From the NCBI RefSeq assembly GCF_037039395.1, contig NZ_CP146242.1, forward strand, positions 2,035,001 through 2,099,000: a stretch of 64,000 nucleotides of DNA, written 5' to 3'. This stretch comes from Agrobacterium vitis. Its GTDB lineage: Bacteria; Pseudomonadota; Alphaproteobacteria; Rhizobiales; Rhizobiaceae. Of the stretch, positions 39,368 to 49,068 are shown piece after piece (the stretch's first letter is position 1; the number at the start of each line of letters is the position of its first letter). A program made the position numbers and the translations under genes. Under the pieces are notes generated by a model. That model searched no databases, was not told the DNA's origin, and saw nothing but the letters and a program-made list of their open reading frames with translations.

Positions 39368-40582
39368 ATGGATTTTGAAGCGTTTTTCAAGAGCGAACTG
39401 GATGGCCTGCACGAAGAAGGCCGTTACCGGGTTTTTGCCGATCTTGAGCGCCAGCGCGGCAATTTTCCACGTGCCACCCGCTACACGGAAAACGGTCAGC
39501 ATGACGTGACCGTCTGGTGTTCGAACGACTACCTGGGCATGGGCCAGAACGAACAGGTCGTCGAGGCGATGAAAAACGCCATCGATCACTGTGGCGCGGG
39601 TGCTGGAGGCACCCGCAATATTTCCGGCACCAATCACTATCATGTTCTGCTGGAGCAGGAACTGGCCGACTTGCATGGCAAGGAACAGGCGCTGATCTTC
39701 ACGTCAGGCTATATTTCCAACTGGGCGACGCTTGGTACGCTCGGGCAGAAAATCCCCGGCCTGATCATCTTTTCCGATGCGCTGAACCATGCCTCGATGA
39801 TCGAGGGCATCCGCTACGCTAAATGCGAACGGGTAATCTGGAAGCATAACGACGTCAAGGATCTGGAAGCCAAGCTGAAGGCCGCCGATCCCAAGGCGCC
39901 GAAGCTGATCGCCTTTGAGAGCGTCTATTCGATGGATGGCGATATCGCGCCGATCAGGGAAATCTGCGATCTGGCCGACCGCTACGGCGCCATGACCTAT
40001 CTCGACGAAGTGCATGCGGTCGGCATGTATGGGCCGCGCGGCGGTGGCGTTGCCGAGCGCGAAGGCATCATGGACCGTCTGACGATCATCGAAGGCACGC
40101 TGGGCAAGGCTTTTGGGGTGATGGGCGGCTATATCACCGCTTCGACCGCCTTGTGCGATTTCGTCCGTTCGTTTGCGTCAGGTTTTATCTTCACCACGGC
40201 TTTGCCACCGTCGCTGGCTGCCGGTGCAGTTGCCTCGATCCGGCATTTGAAGTCCAGCCAGATCGAGCGTTTCGCTCATCAGGAACGGGTACGCCGGCTG
40301 CGGTCGCTTCTGGATGCGCGCGGTATTCCTCATATGCCCAATCCCAGCCATATTGTGCCGGTCCTGGTTGGGGATGCCGCCAAATGCAAATGGATCTCCG
40401 ATATCCTGCTCGACAATTTCAATATCTATGTGCAGCCGATCAATTACCCGACGGTGCCGAAGAAAACCGAGCGCCTGCGCATTACCCCGACGCCGTTGCA
40501 TAGCGATGCCGATGTCGATCATCTGGTCGGCGCCCTGCATCAGCTCTGGTCGAGGTGTGCGCTGGCGCGGGCTGTCGCCTGA
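39368..40582 (+). CDS. hemA: 5-aminolevulinate synthase
   Basis: 404 residues. It condenses glycine and succinyl-CoA to 5-aminolevulinate with pyridoxal phosphate, the first step of tetrapyrrole synthesis by the C4 pathway of alphaproteobacteria. The N-terminus [28 protein letters not shown] is typical. Other marks are [11 protein letters not shown] near 57, [11 protein letters not shown] near 78, the cofactor-binding [10 protein letters not shown] near 215 and the Schiff-base Lys near 247 in [14 protein letters not shown]. The ATG has AGGAAG about ten bases upstream. A strong terminator follows. Confidence 0.97.
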   Translation: MDFEAFFKSELDGLHEEGRYRVFADLERQRGNFPRATRYTENGQHDVTVWCSNDYLGMGQNEQVVEAMKNAIDHCGAGAGGTRNISGTNHYHVLLEQELADLHGKEQALIFTSGYISNWATLGTLGQKIPGLIIFSDALNHASMIEGIRYAKCERVIWKHNDVKDLEAKLKAADPKAPKLIAFESVYSMDGDIAPIREICDLADRYGAMTYLDEVHAVGMYGPRGGGVAEREGIMDRLTIIEGTLGKAFGVMGGYITASTALCDFVRSFASGFIFTTALPPSLAAGAVASIRHLKSSQIERFAHQERVRRLRSLLDARGIPHMPNPSHIVPVLVGDAAKCKWISDILLDNFNIYVQPINYPTVPKKTERLRITPTPLHSDADVDHLVGALHQLWSRCALARAVA

Positions 40583-40610
40583 TTTTTCCATTTCACTCTT
40601 GCGCAGGTTG

Positions 40611-40645
40611 TGCGGGTCATGGTCACATGGCCCGCATTTTGTTTT
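40611..40645 (+). terminator. Rho-independent terminator of hemA
   Basis: An 11-bp stem (40611-40621 with 40626-40636, one G-T wobble) with a GTCA loop is followed by TTTTGTTTT. Confidence 0.88.
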
Positions 40646-40659
40646 AGGGGAGGGATAGA

Positions 40660-41895
40660 ATGTCGATTGTCGAGCGGGTCAACCGCGTGCTGGAAGAGGC
40701 TGTATCAAGCGAGGCTCTGGTTGGGGCGGTGGTCATGGTGTTCAGGCACGGACAACCCCTGCTGCGGCGGGCCATTGGCTATGCGGATCGGGAAGCGCGT
40801 ATTCCAGTGCGACTCGATACGATTTTTCGCTTCGCATCGGTCACAAAACCATTTGTCGCGGCCACGGCGCTCACTTTGATCGACAAGGGATTGCTAGGTC
40901 TTGACGATCTGGTGGCCGATCATCTCCCCTGGTTCCGGCCCAAGACGCCAGCCGGCACATTTGCCGCCATCACGGTGCGTCATCTGCTCACCCACACATC
41001 GGGTCTGACCTATGATCCGGCACTGCAAAGGCTGCCGCGGGAGCGGGCGATCAATCTCGGTCTTCTCGATACGGATCTGACGGTTGAGGAGAATTTCAGC
41101 CGCCATAATGCCATTCCGCTGGCTTTTGCCCCCGGGGAGCGCTGGGGCTATTCTATCGCCACGGATCTGCTGGGTGCAGTTGTTGCCAAGGTGCATGGCG
41201 AAAACAGCCTCTCGGAACAGACAGAGACCACGGAAGCCACAAGCGCTCCTCCGCTCCCCGGAAGCGTTCCGTTCGAACGGTTTTTTGGCTCCATCGAGAA
41301 CAGATGCGTTCTGGAGGCTTCGGTGGTTGAGCATGTCTGCGCGCCCTTGCGGCTGGCGGATGCGCGGTTCCATGTCACGGATATGTCCCGATTGGCCGTA
41401 CCCTACCGGGACGGCGAGACGCGGGCCGAGCGCATGGAAGACCAATGGCGGTCAACCGCTCTGTCGGGCGAAGGACCGGCTTTTTCCCCCTCGCGGATTT
41501 TCAATCCACGTGCCTTCCAGTCCGGTGGCGGGGGGATGGCCGGTACGGCGCTGGATGTGCTGACGCTGCTCGAAACCATTCGTACTGGTGGGGGTGGACT
41601 GATGTCACCCGAGCTTGCGCAAATGTGTCTCTCCAACCAGATCGGCGATCTCCCCATGGGGCTTGCCGGCAAGCGCTTCAGCTTTCTCGGTGCTGTCATC
41701 ACCGATTCCGCCGCAGCGGCCACCGCCTTGCCGCCGGGCGCGGTGCAATGGGGTGGTGTCTATGGCAATACCTGGTTCATCGTTCCCGAGGCAGGTTTGA
41801 CCGTGGTCAGCATGAGCAATACGGCATTGGAAGGCTGTGACGGCGCGTATGTCGAGCGCTTGCGTGCTGCGGTATGCGCGGCTGAATGGTCCTGA
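40660..41895 (+). CDS. Beta-lactamase-related serine hydrolase
   Basis: 411 residues, class C beta-lactamase/penicillin-binding-protein fold. The nucleophile motif SVTK (SxxK) lies in RFASVTKPFVAATALTL near residues 66-69, followed by LLTHTSGLTYDP near 110, and the tyrosine motif is YSI in GERWGYSIATDLLG near 165. The third motif of true beta-lactamases (KTG) is not evident; a GGxxG-type segment SGGGGMAGTALDVLTLLE is present near 290. There is no signal peptide, so it is probably a cytoplasmic esterase or amidase of the EstB type rather than a resistance enzyme. An AGGGAGGG ribosome binding site precedes the ATG. It lies between the hemA terminator and the convergent dxr gene. Confidence 0.85.
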   Translation: MSIVERVNRVLEEAVSSEALVGAVVMVFRHGQPLLRRAIGYADREARIPVRLDTIFRFASVTKPFVAATALTLIDKGLLGLDDLVADHLPWFRPKTPAGTFAAITVRHLLTHTSGLTYDPALQRLPRERAINLGLLDTDLTVEENFSRHNAIPLAFAPGERWGYSIATDLLGAVVAKVHGENSLSEQTETTEATSAPPLPGSVPFERFFGSIENRCVLEASVVEHVCAPLRLADARFHVTDMSRLAVPYRDGETRAERMEDQWRSTALSGEGPAFSPSRIFNPRAFQSGGGGMAGTALDVLTLLETIRTGGGGLMSPELAQMCLSNQIGDLPMGLAGKRFSFLGAVITDSAAAATALPPGAVQWGGVYGNTWFIVPEAGLTVVSMSNTALEGCDGAYVERLRAAVCAAEWS

Positions 41896-41954
41896 AGCCG
41901 CAATAGGCTCAAGAAAAATCAGGCGACCGATTTAAAGAGTTGCAACATTCTGGA

Positions 41955-43169
41955 TTATTGCGTGCGGCCTTGGTTCAGGATGACCTCCTGGGCGCGGCGC
42001 CGTGCCTGCGCATCGGCAGCAAAGACATCGGCAATCAAGGTCGCCGGTGCCAAGCCCGATAGATGGTCCATGACATCCTCGACCACATCGGCCATGGCGA
42101 GAAAACCGATTTTTTCCTCGACAAAAGCCTCAAAGGCACATTCCTCGGCGGCGTTCAGCACGGCGCCCTGCAAGCCGCCGCGCTCAAGCGCTGTACGGGC
42201 GAGACGGATGGCTGGAAAGCGGTCCAGGTCCGGCGCTTCGAAATCCAGCCGCGCCAGCTTGGTGAAATCCAACCGGTCCACATCCAGCGCCGCGCGTTTC
42301 GGATAGCTCAGCGCATAGCCGATGGCGGTGCGCATATCCGGCACGCCAAGCTGGGCCAGTACCGAGCCGTCACTATAGCCCACCATCGAGTGAACGATCG
42401 ACTGCGGATGGACGATAACCTCGATCTGGTCGGGCGTCAGATCGAACAAGTGCTTGGCCTCGATCATCTCCAGCGCCTTGTTGAACATTGAGGCGCTGCC
42501 GATCGACACCTTCAGGCCCATGGACCAATTCGGATGGGCGCGGGCGGTTTGTACACTGACATCGGCCATCTGCTGGCGGGTGAAGGTGCGAAACGGCCCG
42601 CCCGAGGCCGTCAGCACGATGCGCTCCAGCGTGTCGCGGTGGTTTTCGTCCAGGCATTGGAAAATCGCCGAATGCTCACTATCGACGGGGATAATCTTGC
42701 CGCCGCCCTTGCGCACCGTCTCGATGAACAATTCTCCTGCCGAAACAAGGCATTCCTTATTGGCCAGCGCGATATCGGCGCCGCGTGCGGCGGCGGTCAA
42801 GGTCGGCTGCAAACCGGCGGTGCCGACAATGGCGGCCATCACCCAGTCGGCCTCAAGGCATGCCGCTTCCTGCAACCCGCTGCTGCCAGCTGCAACATCG
42901 ATGCCGCTACCCGACAACAGGTCTTTCAAGGCAATATATTGATTTTCATCCGAGGTAACTGCCAGCCTTGCGCCTGTCACCAGTGCCTGTTCCGCCAGAA
43001 GCGCGACATTGCCGTGCCCTGTCAGGGCCATGATGTCGAACCGATCGCGTCCGCCCATTTGGCTGATCACGTCAAGCGTGTTGGTTCCGATAGAGCCGGT
43101 CGACCCCAGAATTGTGAGGCGGCGGGGCTGGGACGTGGCGGTATTCATAGATATATCCGGCAATTGCAC
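41955..43169 (-). CDS. dxr: 1-deoxy-D-xylulose 5-phosphate reductoisomerase
   Basis: 404 residues from a GTG at 43169, chosen because GGGGA lies four bases upstream; an ATG at 43148 gives 397 residues. It converts DXP to MEP with NADPH, the committed step of the non-mevalonate isoprenoid pathway. The NADPH motif ILGSTGSIGTNTLDVI begins near residue 19. LANKECLVSAGELF lies near 135, the metal and substrate region VDSEHSAIFQCL near 160, TASGGPFR near 190 and PNWSMGLKVSIGSASMFNKALE near 215. It ends 60 nt from the convergent serine hydrolase gene. Confidence 0.96.
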   Translation of the reverse strand: MQLPDISMNTATSQPRRLTILGSTGSIGTNTLDVISQMGGRDRFDIMALTGHGNVALLAEQALVTGARLAVTSDENQYIALKDLLSGSGIDVAAGSSGLQEAACLEADWVMAAIVGTAGLQPTLTAAARGADIALANKECLVSAGELFIETVRKGGGKIIPVDSEHSAIFQCLDENHRDTLERIVLTASGGPFRTFTRQQMADVSVQTARAHPNWSMGLKVSIGSASMFNKALEMIEAKHLFDLTPDQIEVIVHPQSIVHSMVGYSDGSVLAQLGVPDMRTAIGYALSYPKRAALDVDRLDFTKLARLDFEAPDLDRFPAIRLARTALERGGLQGAVLNAAEECAFEAFVEEKIGFLAMADVVEDVMDHLSGLAPATLIADVFAADAQARRRAQEVILNQGRTQ

Positions 43170-43414
43170 CTGTTCCCCATGCGTCTACAGGGGAATGGGC
43201 AGGGCGGCAAGCTTCAAGCCGATGGCGCGCCCTGGTGGACCGTGGAAGGCCCCCTTGAAGACTTCGGGCGATTTGCCATGGCACAGCCCGTCCCATCCCT
43301 CTCCTGACAAGGATATGGACCAGACATCTGGGCAATTTTTCGATTGAAAACGATAAATCCAGCAGTTTTCCGAGGTTGGACTGCTCTTCATGCGCGGGTT
43401 AAACGCATGGTATG

Positions 43415-43522
43415 TCAGAATGTCGGCTTTGTCGCGACCGCCAACTTGCCTCGCTCATTCAGCGATACAACCACTATCGTGCTTGCTGCAATCAGCGCAG
43501 CCCCTATTACTAGAACAATCAT
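43415..43522 (-). CDS. Candidate 35-residue single-pass membrane peptide
   Basis: An ATG at 43522 with AAGGTGG three bases upstream opens a 35-codon frame ending TGA. The predicted peptide begins MIVLVIGAALIAAST, has one hydrophobic helix over residues 2-20, and ends in a short basic tail (NERGKLAVATKPTF). A good ribosome binding site, immediate hydrophobic helix and positive tail are what small membrane proteins look like; there is no homology evidence. It lies alone in the 727-bp gap between dxr and the che operon. Confidence 0.45.
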   Translation of the reverse strand: MIVLVIGAALIAASTIVVVSLNERGKLAVATKPTF

Positions 43523-43634
43523 TGCCCACCTTTTCGACCTTCATGCCGCTTGGTGCCACATTAGCACAACTTAACCTTGCTCCAAGCTTGATTTCACGTT
43601 TAGACCTTCACAAATCGATTCAAATTTTAAGAAT

Positions 43635-43663
43635 TTGACAGTAAAGTTGAGCAGCGAATAAAC
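43635..43663 (+). promoter_or_regulatory. Possible promoter of the che operon
   Basis: TTGACA at 43635-43640 followed after 17 nt by ATAAAC at 43658-43663. The -35 is perfect and the -10 is weak. It lies about 235 nt upstream of the first che gene. The rest of 43170-43896 holds only the small peptide candidate and a TACCGG/CCGGTA hairpin near 43758-43776. Confidence 0.35.
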
Positions 43664-43896
43664 ATTAACCTCCAATCAACGAATTAACCATAAAGATTGT
43701 AGGACACGGAGGAATGGGCGCGTTGCGCGTCCCACTCGGCATGATGCCAGTCCCACCGTACCGGTTTCGATCCGGTATCTCCAGTACAGAGCGGTTCTCC
43801 AGGTTATGCGGCGTATAGCGCATCCATGCGGACGATTTAACAGGTGATGGCGGTCAGTTCCTGGTTCGACAGGGCCGACCCCGCGGGGATTGGCAA

Positions 43897-45531
43897 TTGG
43901 TTCAGCACGTTGAGGCAGAACGGACGGGTGGATCGCAGGCTGGCAGCTTGCGGGACCGGCTGAATTTTGCCGGACTGGACCAGGATGCCTGCAGTCTTTT
44001 GCGCCGCCACCGGGTCGGGCTGGAGCCTGAGGTGGAAACGGGTCTGCGCGCGTTTTTTCGCAAGCTGCAGACGGCACCCGATGCGGCCCGTCAGTTTACC
44101 GGCGAGAGGCAGATCGATCGCCTCCATGATCTCTATGTTTCACACTGGGAAGTAATGACCGACGCGCGTTTCGATGCGCTCTATGCCGAGCGCGTCAAGG
44201 TGCTCGCCGATAGCCAGAGCCGGATGGGGCTTGATCCCCGTTGGCAGATTGCCGGTCATGCCGTTGTTCTGGAGGGCCTGGTCAGTTCCGTCTTCGCCGA
44301 TCTTGCCAATCGCGGTTTCATGCCGTCCTCGCGCAAGCGGGCAGCCGAATTGCAGGCGCTGGTCAGCGCGCTCATTCGCCTGGTCATGGTGGATGTGGAG
44401 ATTGCCGTTTCCCTGCGCTTCAACGAATTGCGCCTCAAGCATCATCGCGACATGGCCGACCTGCGGCGCAAGGAGCGTGCAAGCGTCACGGATCTGTTCC
44501 AGGGCGCATTCACGGCGCTGTCGCATGGCGATCTGTCCAGCCGGTTGAACACAGATGTCCCGGAGGAATACCAGGATCTCGTGTCGAGTTTCAATGGCGC
44601 GATGGAGAGCATTTGCGCTGCGGTTTCCGTGATGGACGCCAGCCGCCGCACAGCGGAAGACGTCAGCGCCGCTCTTGGTGAGCAAGGGGCCGCGCTGGGT
44701 GTGCGGGCCGATGAAGCAGCGGCGGGCCTTGATGCGGCAAGCGCCAGCCTGCGGCAGGTGACCGAAACGGTCAGCCATAACGCGGCGCAGTCGAAACTTA
44801 CCGAGCAGGCTGTCGAGATGACCGTCAAGGCGGTCGAAGCGAGCGGCGAGGTGGTTGGTAAGGCCATCGCCGCCATGGCGGATATCGAAACCTCCGCCGA
44901 GCAGATCGGCCATATTATCGGCTCCATCGATGAAATTGCCTTCCAGACCAATCTTCTGGCCTTGAATGCCGGGATCGAGGCGGCCCGTGCCGGTGATTCC
45001 GGTCGGGGCTTTGCCGTCGTTGCCCAGGAAGTGCGGGCTTTGGCCCAGCGTTCCGCCGACAGTGCGCGGGAAATCAAGGCGCTGGTTGCGGCCACCAAGC
45101 ATCAGGTCGAAGCCGGGGTGGAGATGGTCAATCGCACCCAGGATGCGATTTCCAGCATCGTGACGCAGGTCGTCGATATCAATCGGTCGGTCTCGGTGAT
45201 GGCTGGTGAGACGGCCAAGCAGGCCGCAGCCCTGGATAGCGTCGCTTGCGTCCTCGAAGCCCAGGGCGAAACATCGCGTGCAAGCGCGCAATTGTCACGC
45301 CAGGCAGCGGATGACAGTGCCGATCTGCATACGGTGATCGTCGAGCTTGGCAAGACCGTGCGGCAATTCACCATTGAGCGCTCGCACTATCGTGGCAGCC
45401 AGACCAATCCGTCGAGCGGTTACCCGGTGCCATCAGCGCAAGCGGCTGAGCTGCCGATGGCGGCTTTTTCCGAGGACTTCGGGGGGCATGATTTTTTAGT
45501 GCCGATTCGGGCAGGAGGCCTTTCGATGTGA
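43897..45531 (+). CDS. icpA: Soluble globin-coupled-sensor-like chemoreceptor, first gene of the che operon
   Basis: 544 residues from a TTG at 43897 (GGGG upstream; the start is uncertain because no in-frame ATG lies nearby). There is no membrane segment. Residues about 15-180 resemble the protoglobin-type sensor of HemAT receptors ([28 protein letters not shown], then [20 protein letters not shown]). The signalling domain contains [23 protein letters not shown] near 350. Its place ahead of the STAS gene and cheY1 matches icpA of Sinorhizobium. In the H-x-R-I-G-L motif that supplies the proximal haem His, this protein reads Q-S-R-M-G-L, so haem binding in the canonical way looks unlikely. 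The C-terminal region after 500 is unusual and lacks an obvious CheR pentapeptide. Confidence 0.85.
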   Translation: MVQHVEAERTGGSQAGSLRDRLNFAGLDQDACSLLRRHRVGLEPEVETGLRAFFRKLQTAPDAARQFTGERQIDRLHDLYVSHWEVMTDARFDALYAERVKVLADSQSRMGLDPRWQIAGHAVVLEGLVSSVFADLANRGFMPSSRKRAAELQALVSALIRLVMVDVEIAVSLRFNELRLKHHRDMADLRRKERASVTDLFQGAFTALSHGDLSSRLNTDVPEEYQDLVSSFNGAMESICAAVSVMDASRRTAEDVSAALGEQGAALGVRADEAAAGLDAASASLRQVTETVSHNAAQSKLTEQAVEMTVKAVEASGEVVGKAIAAMADIETSAEQIGHIIGSIDEIAFQTNLLALNAGIEAARAGDSGRGFAVVAQEVRALAQRSADSAREIKALVAATKHQVEAGVEMVNRTQDAISSIVTQVVDINRSVSVMAGETAKQAAALDSVACVLEAQGETSRASAQLSRQAADDSADLHTVIVELGKTVRQFTIERSHYRGSQTNPSSGYPVPSAQAAELPMAAFSEDFGGHDFLVPIRAGGLSM

Positions 45532-45575
45532 GCGGTTTATTTACCTACCTCTTATACAACGGAGGAAGGTTCGGG

Positions 45576-45701
45576 ATGAAACAGCTTTTCGTGCCGGAGA
45601 AGCGCTTAGGTTTTGAACTCTCATACCCTTATGGGGCGGTCGATAGAAACGGTAGGGAAACAGTCTATGGCGAGCAAGAAAGGCGCATCGGCGCAGCTTA
45701 A
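45576..45701 (+). CDS. Short leader frame with strong ribosome binding site before the STAS gene (doubtful)
   Basis: An ATG at 45576 preceded by GGAGGAAGG opens a 41-codon frame (MKQLFVPEKRLGFEL...) that ends inside the STAS gene in another frame. No similarity is recognised. It could be a translated leader that feeds ribosomes to the STAS start at 45667, or chance. Confidence 0.2.
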   Translation: MKQLFVPEKRLGFELSYPYGAVDRNGRETVYGEQERRIGAA

Positions 45702-45963
45702 GCTGGCATCGGTGCTCGACTTGAATGAAGCGTCTCAGCTCAAGGACAAGCTTCTGTCCATGCGGGGAGGAGCAATTGAAATCGACGCATCCGGTGTCGA
45801 GCGGATGGGAGCACTTTGCGCCCAGGTGCTCGTCTCGGGCGCGAAAACCTGGGAAGAAGACCAGAAAACCTTCTCGATAAAGAAGGCGTCAGACGCTTTC
45901 ACCAAAACCATACAGCTCTTGGGCTTGAACAACGATCAACTGATCGCGGAGATCCGGCAATGA
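45667..45963 (+). CDS. Chemotaxis-associated STAS-domain protein
   Basis: 98 residues from the ATG at 45667 (AGGGAA upstream), a single STAS domain: LKLASVLDLNEASQLKDKLL, then the signature region IEIDASGVERMGALCAQVLVSGAKTW and a C-terminal helix. It corresponds to the gene called orf2 (cheS-like) in Sinorhizobium, where this protein has been linked to the CheA/CheY1 branch of the pathway. The serine in IDASGVE is where anti-anti-sigma-type STAS proteins are phosphorylated, though no partner kinase is implied here. Its stop overlaps the cheY1 start by 4 nt. Confidence 0.88.
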   Translation: MASKKGASAQLKLASVLDLNEASQLKDKLLSMRGGAIEIDASGVERMGALCAQVLVSGAKTWEEDQKTFSIKKASDAFTKTIQLLGLNNDQLIAEIRQ

Positions 45964-46325
45964 AGAAAAAAGTATTAACCGTGGATGACTCTAGAACCAT
46001 CCGCAACATGCTTCTCGTGACCCTCAACAATGCGGGTTTCGAGACCATCCAGGCCGAAGACGGCGTCGAAGGTCTTGAAGTGCTTGAAGAGTGCAATCCC
46101 GACGTGATCGTCACCGATATCAACATGCCGCGTCTTGACGGTTTTGGTTTTATCGAAGGCGTGCGCCGCAATGAAAAATACCGCGCCGTTCCGATCCTCG
46201 TTCTGACGACCGAAAGCGATGCTGAGAAGAAGAACCGTGCGCGCCAGGCCGGCGCTACCGGCTGGATCGTCAAGCCATTCGATCCGACGAAACTGATCGA
46301 TGCGATTGAACGTGTAACCGCCTAA
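45960..46325 (+). CDS. cheY1: Chemotaxis response regulator CheY1
   Basis: 121 residues, a single receiver domain. The acidic pocket is D9/D10, the phosphoacceptor D53 in VIVTDINMPRLDG, the switch Thr lies in VLTTES near 83 and the conserved Lys in KPFD near 104. In two-CheY rhizobial systems CheY1 acts mainly as a phosphate sink that drains CheY2-P through CheA. The start overlaps the STAS stop (ATGA), so translation is coupled, and cheA follows 15 nt later. Confidence 0.94.
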   Translation: MKKKVLTVDDSRTIRNMLLVTLNNAGFETIQAEDGVEGLEVLEECNPDVIVTDINMPRLDGFGFIEGVRRNEKYRAVPILVLTTESDAEKKNRARQAGATGWIVKPFDPTKLIDAIERVTA

Positions 46326-46340
46326 CGGGGTCTTACTTCG

Positions 46341-48596
46341 ATGGATATGAACGAAATCAAAGAGATCTTTTTCCAGGAATGCGAGGAACAGCTCGCGGAA
46401 CTGGAATCCGGTCTTCTGAAAATGAACGATGGGGATCGTGACCCGGAGACGGTGAATGCTGTTTTCCGAGCTGTTCATTCCATCAAAGGAGGCGCAGGCG
46501 CGTTCGGTCTCGACGATCTCGTTGCCTTCGCTCACGTTTTTGAGACCACCCTTGATTGCGTTCGATCCAATAAGCTGGAACCGGGCATTGAAGTCATGAA
46601 GGTCATGCTCAAGTCGGCCGACGTGCTCGCCGACCTGACCAATGCGTCTCGTGACGGCGGCAGCGTCGATCCTTCGCGTTCAAGCGGCCTTGTCAAGGAA
46701 CTGGAAGCGCTTGCCAAGGGTGAAATGCCTTCGTCATCCGCCACAGCTGCGCCACCTGCGCCAAAGGCGGCTGCCAAGCCTGCACCGGCACCAGCAGCGA
46801 CGGATGATAGCGGTTTTGCACCCGTTCCATTCTCCTTTGACGATTTCGCCGACGAAGAGCCTCCCATTGTGTCTCCTCCGCTTGAAGTGAGCTTCAAGCC
46901 GCGCCGGGATCTCTACGCCAAGGGTAATGACGCCACGCTTTTGCTGCGTGATCTGTCGCGCATCGGCGAAGTCAGCCTGAACTGCAATGTAAGCGCCGTT
47001 CCGACGCTTGAATCCATGGATCCCGAGGAGGCTTACTTCTCCTGGAAAATCCTGGTGAAGAGCGAAAAAGGCGAAGAAGGCGTTCGGACTGTTTTCGAGT
47101 TTGCCGAATGGGATTGCGAACTGGAAATCAAGGAGCAGGAAGCGACTGTTGCTGAAGGAAGCGATGAGCTGCCGATGGTACCCGTGCCGTTCGATCTGTC
47201 CGCGCTGGACGACGATAGCGGCGCTGAAGAGGCCGACGACAGCTCAGCCGACTTGATCGCCGAGGCCGTGGAAGCCGCTGATACCGCAACCAAGGTGGTC
47301 AGTGCTGTCAGGGAGAAGAGAGAATCTCCAGCCGCTGCTGCCGCCGCTGCCGCTGCCGCCGCGCAAAACCAGTCTGCCGCTTCGGCTGCCGGGCAAACGA
47401 TCCGCGTTGATCTCGATCGCGTCGACCGCCTGATCAACCTGGTGGGCGAGCTTGTCATCAACCAGGCCATGCTGTCGCAGAGCGTCATCGAAAATGACAC
47501 CAACGGCACGTCGTCGATCAATATGGGCCTCGAAGAGCTGCAACAGCTCACCCGCGAGATCCAGGATTCGGTCATGGCGATCCGTGCTCAGCCGGTCAAG
47601 CCGGTGTTCCAGCGCATGTCGCGTATCGTGCGCGAAGTTGCCGATATGGTTGGTAAATCGATCCGTCTGGTCACCGAAGGTGAAAACACCGAAGTGGACA
47701 AGACGGTCATCGACAAGCTGGCCGAACCGCTGACCCATATGATCCGAAATGCCGTTGACCATGGTATCGAAACCCCCGAAAAGCGTACCGCCGCGGGCAA
47801 GAACCCGGAAGGCACGGTCAAGCTGACGGCAAAGCACCGGTCTGGCCGTATCGTGATCGAACTGGTCGACGATGGCGCCGGTATCAACCGCGAGCGGGTC
47901 CGTCAGAAGGCAATCGACAACGATATCATCGCTGCCGACGCCAATCTGTCCGACGAGGAAATCGACAATCTGATTTTCATGCCGGGCTTTTCCACGGCGG
48001 ACAAGATTTCCGACATCTCCGGCCGCGGCGTTGGCATGGACGTGGTCAAGCGGTCCATCCAGGCATTGGGCGGACGCATTTCGATCAGTTCGCGCCCCGG
48101 TCAGGGCTCGACCTTCACCATGAGCTTGCCTCTGACACTGGCGGTTCTGGATGGCATGGTCGTTACCGTTGCTGGCCAGACGCTTGTCGTTCCTTTGACG
48201 GCCATCGTTGAAACCTTGCAGCCGGAAGCCCAGAATATCCATTCGTTCGGGGCCAACCAGCGGCTGATTTCGATCCGCAACAGCTTCTGCCCATTGGTGG
48301 ATGTAGGTCGGATCCTGAATTTCCGCTCGGCCCAGGCCAACCCGATCGATGGTGTTGCTCTGCTGGTCGAATCGGAAGGTGGCGGTCAGCGCGCCTTGAT
48401 GGTCGATGCCATCCAGGGTCAGCGCCAGGTGGTCATCAAGAGTCTCGAGGCCAACTATACTCATGTGCCCGGCATCGCTGCGGCAACCATTCTGGGCGAT
48501 GGTCGCGTGGCTCTGATCCTGGATGTGGATGCTGTCGTTGCTGCCTCGCGCGGTCAGTCTCTCAAGCAGGAAATGTCGTTAGCCGTCGCAGGATAG
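46341..48596 (+). CDS. cheA: Chemotaxis histidine kinase CheA
   Basis: 751 residues. P1 has the phosphorylated H46 in [14 protein letters not shown] proline/alanine-rich linker (about 130-155) leads to a P2-like domain (about 180-275), followed by a second low-complexity Ala run near residues 332-345. Then come P3 dimerisation ([25 protein letters not shown]), P4 ATP-binding with [28 protein letters not shown] and [13 protein letters not shown], and the P5 CheW-like regulatory domain from about 605. CheA phosphorylates the CheY proteins and CheB on receptor command. Confidence 0.97.
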   Translation: MDMNEIKEIFFQECEEQLAELESGLLKMNDGDRDPETVNAVFRAVHSIKGGAGAFGLDDLVAFAHVFETTLDCVRSNKLEPGIEVMKVMLKSADVLADLTNASRDGGSVDPSRSSGLVKELEALAKGEMPSSSATAAPPAPKAAAKPAPAPAATDDSGFAPVPFSFDDFADEEPPIVSPPLEVSFKPRRDLYAKGNDATLLLRDLSRIGEVSLNCNVSAVPTLESMDPEEAYFSWKILVKSEKGEEGVRTVFEFAEWDCELEIKEQEATVAEGSDELPMVPVPFDLSALDDDSGAEEADDSSADLIAEAVEAADTATKVVSAVREKRESPAAAAAAAAAAAQNQSAASAAGQTIRVDLDRVDRLINLVGELVINQAMLSQSVIENDTNGTSSINMGLEELQQLTREIQDSVMAIRAQPVKPVFQRMSRIVREVADMVGKSIRLVTEGENTEVDKTVIDKLAEPLTHMIRNAVDHGIETPEKRTAAGKNPEGTVKLTAKHRSGRIVIELVDDGAGINRERVRQKAIDNDIIAADANLSDEEIDNLIFMPGFSTADKISDISGRGVGMDVVKRSIQALGGRISISSRPGQGSTFTMSLPLTLAVLDGMVVTVAGQTLVVPLTAIVETLQPEAQNIHSFGANQRLISIRNSFCPLVDVGRILNFRSAQANPIDGVALLVESEGGGQRALMVDAIQGQRQVVIKSLEANYTHVPGIAAATILGDGRVALILDVDAVVAASRGQSLKQEMSLAVAG

Positions 48597-48600
48597 TTCT

Positions 48601-49068
48601 ATGTCGAATGCGGTCAAAAGTCTGGTTCAGGGAAATCGCGAGTTGATCGCGTTTCGTATCGGTGATCAGGAGTTTTGCGTCAACATCATGCAGGTGCGGG
48701 AAATCCGTGGATGGACCCCCGCAACGCCGTTGCCGCAGTCTCCTCATTACGTGATGGGCGTGATCAACCTGCGCGGCGCCGTCTTGCCGATCGTCGATCT
48801 GGCGATCCGGCTCGGGCTGAAGCGGACGGAGCCGACAGTCCGGCATGTGATTATCGTGGTCCAGACCAGGACCAAGGTCGTCGGCCTGCTGGTGGATGCC
48901 GTGTCCGACGTCCTGAGCGTGACGGATGAGACGATTCAACCGATGCCTGAGGTCTCCTCTGATCTCGAGCGTCAATATGCAAGAGGCATCCTCGCCATTG
49001 ACAAACGGATGATCTGTTTGATTGAGCTGGCGGGCCTTTTCTCTGAAACTGAAAGCGAAGCGGCATGA
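48601..49068 (+). CDS. cheW: Chemotaxis coupling protein CheW
   Basis: 155 residues, a single CheW domain ([25 protein letters not shown], then [21 protein letters not shown]). It bridges receptors and CheA P5. It follows cheA by 4 nt and overlaps cheR by 4 nt, inside the tightly coupled operon. A divergent paralogue is encoded at 29037-29516. Confidence 0.96.
   Translation: MSNAVKSLVQGNRELIAFRIGDQEFCVNIMQVREIRGWTPATPLPQSPHYVMGVINLRGAVLPIVDLAIRLGLKRTEPTVRHVIIVVQTRTKVVGLLVDAVSDVLSVTDETIQPMPEVSSDLERQYARGILAIDKRMICLIELAGLFSETESEAA

Noticed and set aside
40660..41895. Antibiotic-resistance beta-lactamase
   Set aside because: SxxK and Y-S-x motifs are present, but there is no signal peptide and no KTG motif; an esterase/amidase-type relative is more likely.
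43715..43819. 34-codon plus-strand frame after GGAGGA upstream of icpA
   Set aside because: The ribosome-like sequence abuts the ATG with no spacing, and the peptide has no structure or similarity.
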